Origin: Nicotiana tabacum
Lineage: Eukaryota > Streptophyta > Magnoliopsida > Solanales > Solanaceae
Direction of reading: 5' to 3'
Length of the DNA stretch: 64,000 bases
Assembly (NCBI RefSeq): GCF_000715075.1
Contig: NC_134084.1
Span: 104,450,411 to 104,514,410 of the forward strand
Shown here: one piece after another, positions 57,201 to 64,000 of the stretch
Numbering within the stretch: position 1 is the first letter of the stretch
How the letters are laid out: every line of letters starts with the position of its first letter
Made by a program: the position numbers and the translations under genes
The notes under the pieces: generated by a model
Database searches by the model: none
Told to the model about the DNA's origin: nothing
What the model saw: the letters and a program-made list of their open reading frames with translations, nothing else

Positions 57201-58380
57201 CAGGTCTGGCCCATCCCGCATGAGCTGGATTTGGGCCCGTAATGTTCAATCAGCTGTCCGTGTGCGTAATCACGTTTACTTATTCTGCAAAAGCATTTTG
57301 AATCCTGCTATAAATAAGCCTATAAGCATGTAATTAACTAGGACTATTTCTGTTTTCTATTAGTAGAGACAAACGCGACAAGAAACGTAGTTGTTATAGG
57401 ATATTCTTTTAAAATAAGGACGAGATGAGCCTCGACAAAAATAAAGAAAAATGCACAAATTGCGGGGCCCTCGTTAAATGTATATATTGAAGCATTCGGT
57501 CCCCAAGGTGGGTCGTTTAGCAAATCTCACGACCCTCCCGGAATAATAACGCGATAGCCTCTTTAAGCGCGTATTTAATAATTTTACCTTCTTAAATTCG
57601 GGTGCACATTTATGTGACTCAAATCCAAATCTTGACGGATTCGAGATGTGTTTCTAATCACGGGTACATTGATTGTGACGTGGTTCGAGATGCGTGTCCA
57701 TGATGTCGCAAAATTCCTTTTAAAAATAAAAATAAGACGAGCCTCGCCAAACAAAAGGGATAAATTGCGGGGCCCTCACAAAATATATGTATTAAATACT
57801 CAGAATCCGGGACAGGCCATTTAGCAAATGTTACGGTCTTCCACAAAATAACAATACGTTAGTCACTTTAGGCGCGTCTTAATAATTTATTCTCCTTAAT
57901 TCGGGTGCACATTTATGTGACCCAAATCCAAATCTCAACCGAGTCGAGATATGTCAATAACCACGGGTGCATTGATGTAACGTGGTTCGAGATATATTTT
58001 CACGACGTTGCAAGTCCTATAAAATAGCAGTGAATGATAAAAGCGGTTAAAAGATAAAATTGGCACATAAGTTCGCGTTTGCATAAAATTAGATAATCAA
58101 GCCGAATATAACAGTTGAGCGACCGTGCTAGAACCACGGAACTCGGGAATGCCTAACACCTTCTCCCGGGTTAACAGAATTCCTTATCCGGATTTTTGGT
58201 ACGCAGACTGTAATATGGAGTCATTCTTTTCCTCGATTCGGGATTAAAATTGGTGACTTGGGACACCCTAAATCTCCCAAGTGGCGACTCTGAAATAAAT
58301 AAACCAATCCTGTTTCGATTGTCCTTTAATTGGAAAAAACTCCCTTGCCCCCTCGCGGGGCGGAAAAAGGAGGTGTGACA
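54222..58380 (+). repeat. 5' LTR of the Ogre element (4,159 bp)
   Basis: The LTR ends are TG...CA. It contains three AACGAC(G/A)(C/T)CGT words near 54706, 54788 and 54921, a C-rich stretch at about 54840-55330, and a T/G-rich (GTTGCTGT)-type stretch near 56635-56700. It also holds a tandem pair of units of about 300 bp at 57413-58018. Short open frames within it, including the hydrophobic ones near 56522-56898, are low-complexity and not credible genes. Confidence 0.88.
57413..58018 (+). repeat. Tandem pair of ~300-bp units in the Ogre LTR
   Basis: Copy 1 (about 57413-57730) and copy 2 (about 57731-58018) share ATAAG(G)ACGAG, ATTGCGGGGCCCTC, ATTCGGGTGCACATTTATGTGAC and ACGTGGTTCGAGATG/ATA. 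They differ at many bases and by short gaps, so the duplication is old relative to the insertion. Confidence 0.85.
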
Positions 58381-58384
58381 GCTC

Positions 58385-58402
58385 TGGCGACTCTGCTGGG
58401 GA
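58385..58402 (+). promoter_or_regulatory. Primer-binding site of the Ogre element
   Basis: TGGCGACTCTGCTGGGGA lies 4 nt after the LTR end. In described Ogre elements this sequence is complementary to the 3' end of a tRNA-Arg. Confidence 0.85.
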
Positions 58403-59442
58403 CTAAAAACCTAGAACCACTGGTTCAGGGTTAAGAATTCGAGCTTGAAATAATTGTTATTATTTGGCTTTATTTATTATCTGATTTTTACGTGTTTGAG
58501 CCTAATGTGCTAAATGCTGCTTTTACTGCTTTGATATTATTTGAACTGTACATATAAACTGTGCCGAAACCCCTCTCTTCTCTCTCTTGAGGAGTGCACG
58601 CTGGTCGTGGCTTCTTTCTGTTAGTGTCATATACCAAAATAGAACGAGGATTCGGAGGAGTTGCAAAATCGGATGGCCTTTTGGTTACCGGTACACAGCT
58701 CCCATCCTCGGCTCGAGTTGTCCGCTCGGGTAAGCCAGGTCTAGAACAAACACCTAAGGTTTTACAGCATAGTATAACATGACTTCATGCCGGATCCCTA
58801 GTAGGAACGCTTATTTGCATCATGTGCATTTGACTTAGGGGACTCAACACAGGGGTTGGGTCAGTCTAGGACAAGCAACCTGAGAATAAAGACCATCCTG
58901 CTACATCCTGTTTGCTTTATGCATTTACTTGTTTCAAAGCTTGCATGCTGACCGGCTTCTGAATATTGGGAATATTGTGAAAAAAAAGAATAACGGTTAG
59001 AGAGTTAATTATTTATTTTTGAAAAAAACCAATACCTAGAAAACAGTTAAAACTCTGCCAGAATTTTGAAAAAAAAAACAGAAAAAGAGAAAATGTGTGT
59101 CTTATTAATTTGTTTTAGAAAGTAAGATAAAAATAAGAGTCTTTGTTTTATTTTTAAATAGAAGAGGAAAAATAGTGTGTCTCCAAAATTCGGATTATGC
59201 CCGAACTACATCAGTTTGATTCTCGCGGGGTGCGAGATACGTAGGCAACCCCCATCGGGCTCAACTTATTTATCAAAATATAGGTACTATCCAAAGGAAC
59301 AAAAGTTTTAAATAGTCAAGGTGACATCACGCTTTTCAGAAACAAACAAATTTCGTTTTTTTTAGGAAGAAGGGTGTGTCAATTTGGTATTTGAGTCCAA
59401 TGAGTCTGGATCTTTGCTTAATCACCCCAATAAACAAGCAGA
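58403..59442 (+). other. Ogre leader between primer site and ORF1
   Basis: About 1 kb of non-coding leader containing several A-rich runs. At 59203-59265 it has a motif containing GATACGTAGGCAACCCC that recurs before gag. A 62-codon open frame at 58594-58782 is not recognised. Confidence 0.7.
59203..59265 (+). repeat. GATACGTAGGCAA motif, copy 1 (before ORF1)
   Basis: About 63 bp beginning GAACTACATC and containing TGATTC, CGCGGGG and GATACGTAGGCAACCCCC. A second copy occurs at 61670-61732, before gag. Confidence 0.75.
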
Positions 59443-61475
59443 ATGAGCATAAGTCCAAGTTTGCCAGTAACGGTTAGGAGCAAGATCCCTCTGGAGGTGC
59501 GATTATGGTGGGAGGATCTGGAAAAGTCAGAGCAAGACAAGATCAAACTGCACCTGGGAGGTCTTGTTAATTTGTTGAATGTACGGCCTCGATGCGACAT
59601 CATAAAGGCTTTGGTTACATTTTGGGACCCGACCCACAACGTATTCCGTTTCTCGGATTTTGAACTCACCCCAACCTTAGAAGAAATGGCGGGTTACATG
59701 GACGTCACTGAAGGTTTGAGACACAAATACCTGATCGCTCCAAGAGCTGTGAATTCACACAAATTCATGGATTTGTTGAAGATAAGCAAGGGAGTCCCAT
59801 ACGCTGAACTGGACAGAGGTTTTTCTACCCTACAATTCATATACCAGAGGTACGGGAACATAGGAGGATTCAATGATCCAGAAAGTGGTGTTTGCAGTAG
59901 GGGAAATCTGGTAAAGTGGAATGAGCATAGGCGGTTCGCTTTTATGGTGGCATTTTTGGGCCTTGTGGTGTTTCCCCGAAAAGATAGAAATATCGATCTG
60001 AAGGTGGCTGGAATCATTAAGGTCCTGATTACCAACGATAAAAGCATCCTTGCTCCTATGGTAGTGTCAGAAATATACCGAGCCCTCACGGCTTGTAAGG
60101 CCGGGACAGACTTCTTCGAGGGGTGCAACTTGTTATTACAGATGTGGATGATCGAACACCTGTGTCACCATCCTCAGTATATGCGCTACATGTCTACAAA
60201 TAGGGGCTGCATCGAGGGTTATAACCTGAGGGTTTCAGGTTTCCGATCACCAGGAGGGTCTGAAGAATGGATATCCTATCTCCGGGCCATAACTGCAGAT
60301 CAAATAAACTGGACTTTGGGTTGGCTTTCTGTGGAAGAAATCGTATACATGCCCGCCACTGGTCCTCACTTCCTCTTGATGGGACTCAGAGGTATTCAAC
60401 CTTATGCCCCTTACAGGGTGATGAGGTAGTTAGGAAGGTGTCAAGTAGTACACCCGGACGAAGATCTCAGCACTTATGCAGTCGAGGTCAGCAGTGACGG
60501 CCAATTTCCTGAAAATACAGTTCGTTGCATATGGGGAGAATGCCAGTACCTGACGGTAAATACTCGGGTAGGTGATGTATCCAAAGGTGAAGTCTCACCA
60601 GCTTATCTTGCTTGGCATAATAAGAAGAACATTGCAGAGCGGCCCACCAAACGACCTCACCTCCAAGATTTTGTTGAGTCATCACAAGAACAATGGGGCT
60701 GGCTCGCAAAAGAGGAAGGTTACCGAGCTGAAATCGGGAAGCTAAAGCGTCAAGTTGAAAGACTTGTATTTGAAAATAATGTGCAAGTCGCCTCGGAACA
60801 GGCGGAAAGAAACAAGCTAGCCCAGGAGAACCAGACCTTGAAGGCCCGCCTTCGCCAAGCCAGTAAGAATAACATTGACCGATAGAGGCGTCGCTCCGAT
60901 GAAAGATTGATAGCAAGTTTGAGAAATCAGGTCATCCAGAGCCAAGAAAAATTAGAACAATCGGAAACTTGCATCGCAAGGATGAGGGTCAAATGGGCAA
61001 AAGGTACAATAGCCCGAAGGCAGCGTCTGCAACAGTTCATAAGGGATTATGAAATGAGCATCGGATATTAAGAGAGACGAACTCCACTCTGCATGAGCGG
61101 ATCATCAAACAAGCACGAGATGCCCAGGCCGACAGAAGACAGTGTTACGATGCAATGGCCTGCATGGAAAGACAAATGGAGTTGTTCCAGAATCGACTTG
61201 CCGACAATGCTCAGGCACTGGGATTGAAGAACCGACAAATCAAGCAGTTGTTCAGTGAAAGGGATAACATTCGAGCAAGGATTGACGAAATCGGGCATTA
61301 CATCTACATGAAATGCCTGGCATGTGAGAGAACACCTCGGAAGACCCTCCTTGTTTCCATCATGGGCTGCGTCCACCGGATTATGAACGAGTTGAAGAGC
61401 CTGCAAAGAGACCTTACACCTAGGGCCGCGAAAGGGCCGAAAGATGCCTCGTGGGCCCCTAAGTTGGAAAATTAG
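59443..61475 (+). pseudogene. Ogre ORF1: plant-mobile-domain-like protein with coiled-coil tail
   Basis: The start is the ATG at 59443 (MSISPSLPV). The first 328 codons are open and form a globular domain with LWWEDLEKSEQDKIKLHLG, FWDPTHNVFRFSDFELTPTLEEM and RFAFMVAFLGLVVFP. This resembles the plant DUF7745/aminotransferase-like mobile-domain proteins found in transposons. A TAG at 60427-60429 interrupts it. The same frame continues to a second TAG near 60883, through a helical, coiled-coil-like stretch (EEGYRAEIGKLKRQVERLV, ERNKLAQENQTLKARL). A frameshift near 61060 leads to the last piece (to 61475), again helical, with CMERQMELFQNRL and a CLAC pair. Total intended length is about 675 codons. 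The function of Ogre ORF1 is not established. This copy is broken by two stops and one frameshift. Confidence 0.8.
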
Positions 61476-62000
61476 GCTTGGGTCGAGTCCTGCTTATTTG
61501 GCTTTGTTGCTTTCCCATATGTTGTTTTCTTTTCGTTTAGTCAAACCAAGTTAAAAATTGTGGAGTCTGTATTGTTGCTATTTTTGTCTGAAGTAATGTG
61601 TAATAGCAAATTTTGTTAATGAAATTAAGTGACTCCGAAAGAATTTCTATGTGTCTTTACTTTATGGCAGAACTACGTCTGGTCTGATTCGCGCGAGGAC
61701 GTGATACGTAGGCAATCCCCATAAGATTCGACCGCTTTTAATAAAGAAAGAAAAGAAAATACAAAAATAAATAAAAAGGGGACAAATGAGCAAGCCGGGA
61801 TGACGCATGTTGTTTGAAGCAAAGCATGTAGAAACGGTTAACTGCCTAGAAGCATTGCATCCTCTATGTGTTATGATCAAATCTGTTAAGCTCTAACGCT
61901 AACAAAGTTTGTTGTTGTCTGAATCAAACAAGTTAGTTGTTAAAGAACTCTGGCAACACACTCCTACCAAACCAGATCCAAAGGACCGGTAGCAACAAGC
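61476..62000 (+). other. ORF1-gag spacer of the Ogre element
   Basis: About 525 bp of non-coding sequence containing T-rich tracts near 61500-61545, a possible AATGAAATTAAG word and copy 2 of the GATACGTAGGCAA motif. It ends in AGCAACAAGC before the gag ATG. Confidence 0.7.
61670..61732 (+). repeat. GATACGTAGGCAA motif, copy 2 (before gag)
   Basis: It begins GAACTACGTC and contains TGATTCGCGCGAGG and GATACGTAGGCAATCCCC, aligning with copy 1 at 59203-59265. It lies 270 nt upstream of the gag start. Confidence 0.75.
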
Positions 62001-64000
62001 ATGACTACTTCAGAAAATAGTAATGAGGAAGAAAGGCCGATGAGCCAGTTGTTAAAAGAAACGATGGAAAAGATTGAAAGGATGGGACTAGAGATGAATG
62101 CAATGCAGCTAGCCCTAGCCAAAGCACAAAAGAGCCCTGAGCCACTGGGGCACATGCCGGAATACCCTCACTCCGGCCCTTCCACAAGCCTCCCAAATCC
62201 CCGTTATCATCAAGAAAGAAGCCCTCATGATTCCCAAGCTCCACCACCCCATCAACCTCTCCCAACACCCAGTATTCCCACTTTTGTGGGACCCACATCA
62301 GTCCCCTTGCAAAGAACGACCAGTGAGCCATTGTTTCAGGCTCACGATACACAATACTATCCCCCCGAGCCTACGTTTCATGCTCCCGAGCCACATACCT
62401 ACAATCCGCACTTGGAAGTACCGGCAGAGACTGAAAAGCCGGTCAAGGCCCCTGAACAGGATGAGGTATTGAGAAAGTTCAAAATCCTGGAGCAGTCCTT
62501 CAGGAACCTGCACGGACTGGGCAACCAAGTCAGCGTAGCTTATAAAGATCTATGCCCTTTCCCGGACGTCCAACTCCCGGCTGGGTTCAAGATGCCTAAG
62601 TTTGATTTATATGAAGGGCACGGTGATCCCATGGCACATTTGCGGGGATTCTGTAGCAAAATGAGAGGGGCAGGCGGCAAAGATGAGCTGCTAATAGCTT
62701 ATTTCGGCCAAAGTCTGAGCGGATCTGCACTAGAATGGTATACCAGGCAGGATTCCAGTAGGTGGTATACTTGGGATGATCTGGCGCAGGCTTTTGCAGG
62801 TCATTTCCAGTACAATCTCGAGATAGTCCCTGACCGTCTCACATTATTAAGAACTGGGAAGAAACCCGGGGAAAGTTTTCGCGAGTTCGGGTTCCGCTGG
62901 AGAGAACAAGCAGCTAGAGTCGATCCTCCCATGAGAGAGGGAGAGATGGTGGACTATTTCTTGCAAACATTGGATCCAACCTACTTTGGTCACTTGGTGA
63001 CAACGGTTGGAAAATCTTTCAACGAGGTGGTCAAGATAGGGGTCATGATAGAAGAGGGTCTGAGGTCTGACAAAATCTTGAACTACTCGGCACTCAAGGC
63101 CACAACCCAGGCTATTCAGAGCGGCACAGGAGGTGTGCTGAGAAGAAAGAAAGAAGAGGTTGCCACGATCGAAGCAGGCAGTTGGTCCAGGGCTGGCAAG
63201 CCACACTACAACCAACCCAGACCTCACAGGTCAAACTACCCCTACAACCCACCCCAAAATTTCTATCCACCTCGAGAACCACATTGTTCCGTACACCAGG
63301 CCCAGGCATACACTCAGCCTCCGGTTCGCCCGCAATGGCGCGCGCCGGCTCCCCAGAACATATATACATCACCACAACACACCTATCCTCCACCGAGGGC
63401 GTATAGAAACCCTTCAGGGGCAGGCTTTCGGGGAAATCCAGATGCTAGGAATGACAGGTTGCGGAAACAAAGAACTTTCACGGAGTTGGAAGAAACCTAC
63501 ACCGCTTTGTTCCACAAGCTGAGGCAATTGGGTTTGGTTAGTCCTGTCCAGACTCGAGAACCAAATCCCCCACCTCAGAATTTGGACCGATCAATAAGTT
63601 GTGAATACTGCTCAGGGATGCTCGGGCATGATACCGAGAAATGTTGGAAATTGAGGCATGCCATACAGGATCTTATTGACACCAATAAGATCGAGGTCCA
63701 GACACCGGAGGTTCCTAACATCAACCAGAACCCACTGCCAGCGCACCACGAGACTCACATGATTGAGTTGGTGTATGAGGGAGGAGAGTTGAGAAAACCC
63801 TCACAAACGGTGATGATGATCCAGGCCGCCCCGAAAGAAGTCTCAACCAGTGGAGGAACGAGTGTACAGTCGCAGGGAGAAGGCGTCAAGCCGGTAGTGA
63901 TATTGGGAAAGAGCCCGTCCGCCATAACAAGCAAACCCGAGCCAAACAAGTTGGTAATATCAGGGATTCCGCCCACACCGACAGTCGTGTTAAAAGGGGT
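62001..64000 (+). CDS. Ogre Gag (Gag-Pro N-terminal part), open to window edge
   Basis: The frame from the ATG at 62001 (MTTSENSNEEERP) stays open for 666 codons to the last base, with no stop or frameshift. The first 160 residues combine a helical segment (LLKETMEKIERMGLEM) with a P/H/Y-rich stretch. The gag core spans about residues 185-365, with FKMPKFDLYEGHGDP, AYFGQSLSGSALEWY, WDDLAQAFAGHF and RTGKKPGESFREFGFRW. A proline/tyrosine/arginine-rich RNA-binding-like region follows. A zinc knuckle CEYCSGMLGHDTEKC (C-x2-C-x5-H-x4-C) lies at about residues 534-548. After it the sequence heads toward the protease, which is not reached. In the family, Gag binds and packages element RNA in cytoplasmic particles. 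The clean frame contrasts with the broken ORF1 just upstream. Confidence 0.9.
   Translation, partial: MTTSENSNEEERPMSQLLKETMEKIERMGLEMNAMQLALAKAQKSPEPLGHMPEYPHSGPSTSLPNPRYHQERSPHDSQAPPPHQPLPTPSIPTFVGPTSVPLQRTTSEPLFQAHDTQYYPPEPTFHAPEPHTYNPHLEVPAETEKPVKAPEQDEVLRKFKILEQSFRNLHGLGNQVSVAYKDLCPFPDVQLPAGFKMPKFDLYEGHGDPMAHLRGFCSKMRGAGGKDELLIAYFGQSLSGSALEWYTRQDSSRWYTWDDLAQAFAGHFQYNLEIVPDRLTLLRTGKKPGESFREFGFRWREQAARVDPPMREGEMVDYFLQTLDPTYFGHLVTTVGKSFNEVVKIGVMIEEGLRSDKILNYSALKATTQAIQSGTGGVLRRKKEEVATIEAGSWSRAGKPHYNQPRPHRSNYPYNPPQNFYPPREPHCSVHQAQAYTQPPVRPQWRAPAPQNIYTSPQHTYPPPRAYRNPSGAGFRGNPDARNDRLRKQRTFTELEETYTALFHKLRQLGLVSPVQTREPNPPPQNLDRSISCEYCSGMLGHDTEKCWKLRHAIQDLIDTNKIEVQTPEVPNINQNPLPAHHETHMIELVYEGGELRKPSQTVMMIQAAPKEVSTSGGTSVQSQGEGVKPVVILGKSPSAITSKPEPNKLVISGIPPTPTVVLKG

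Larger units (their letters stand above)
54222..64000 (+). mobile_element. Ogre/Tat LTR retrotransposon, 5' part (continues past window)
   Basis: A 4,159-bp LTR (TGTAAGCACGTG...GGTGTGACA, 54222-58380) is followed by the primer site TGGCGACTCTGCTGGGGA, a leader of about 1 kb, a large ORF1 ahead of gag, and a gag frame open to the last base. The very long LTR, this primer sequence (tRNA-Arg type in described Ogre elements) and the additional ORF1 together define the Ogre group. The insertion lies in the 3' LTR of element C. Candidate left duplication: ATCGT (54217-54221); the right copy is not in view. Confidence 0.9.

Noticed and set aside
59694..60128. 144-residue frame on the strand opposite ORF1
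   Set aside because: It is a shadow of the ORF1 coding frame, which has clear protein character on the plus strand. The same applies to reverse frames across 62005-63976.

Overview
This is plant nuclear DNA, most likely from a Solanaceae species and plausibly Nicotiana. That is inferred from AT-rich background, the TGTAAC/TGTTAC-type Tekay LTRs, the Ogre LTR beginning TGTAAGCACGTG, and the Tourist- and hAT-type elements. I found no intact host gene, tRNA, rRNA or CRISPR array. Nearly all recognisable sequence is transposable elements, inserted into or fused with one another.

Layout. 1-2258: AT-rich intergenic DNA with one coding-like relic. 2259-4832: 5' part of a hAT element with a broken transposase and an internal MITE. 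At 4833 it is fused in frame to the 3' half of a Ty3/gypsy (Tekay chromovirus) element A (to about 8628), which is fused to a second 5'-truncated Tekay element B (to 14949). 15395-15453: a Helitron-like 3' terminus. 15454-44472: a nest. A solo LTR (target duplication GTGTC) was invaded by Tekay element D (16815-44342, duplication GAATC). D's 5' LTR was invaded by reverse-strand Tekay element E (19052-29722, duplication ATCTG). D's 3' LTR was invaded by reverse-strand gag-only element F (35095-42036, duplication TACGA). Four nested target-site duplications can be read directly. 45270-47421: a TIR element with TTA duplications carrying a fragment of the host ribosomal protein L38 gene. 47659-48949: a candidate non-autonomous Helitron. 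49652-54221: gag-only Tat-like element C, whose 3' LTR is interrupted by an Ogre element starting at 54222. The Ogre element has a 4.16-kb LTR, an extra ORF1 ahead of gag, and a gag frame still open at the window edge.

How the parts relate. A, B, D, E and F are related Tekay-type families. They share the initiator-Met tRNA primer site where it survives, a Gag/CCHC, protease, RT, RNase H, integrase, chromodomain order where present, and a TTCGAGGACGAA-like motif 19-21 nt before the 3' LTR. E is the youngest and least damaged (two coding lesions, LTRs about 2% different by eye). D, B and A are progressively broken. F and C keep only gag and would need pol in trans.

Most notable signals: the RPL38 capture, the conserved motif before the 3' LTR, the Ogre ORF1 with its duplicated flanking motif, the TATA box in a perfect hairpin, and tandem arrays at a similar relative position in unrelated-looking LTRs.
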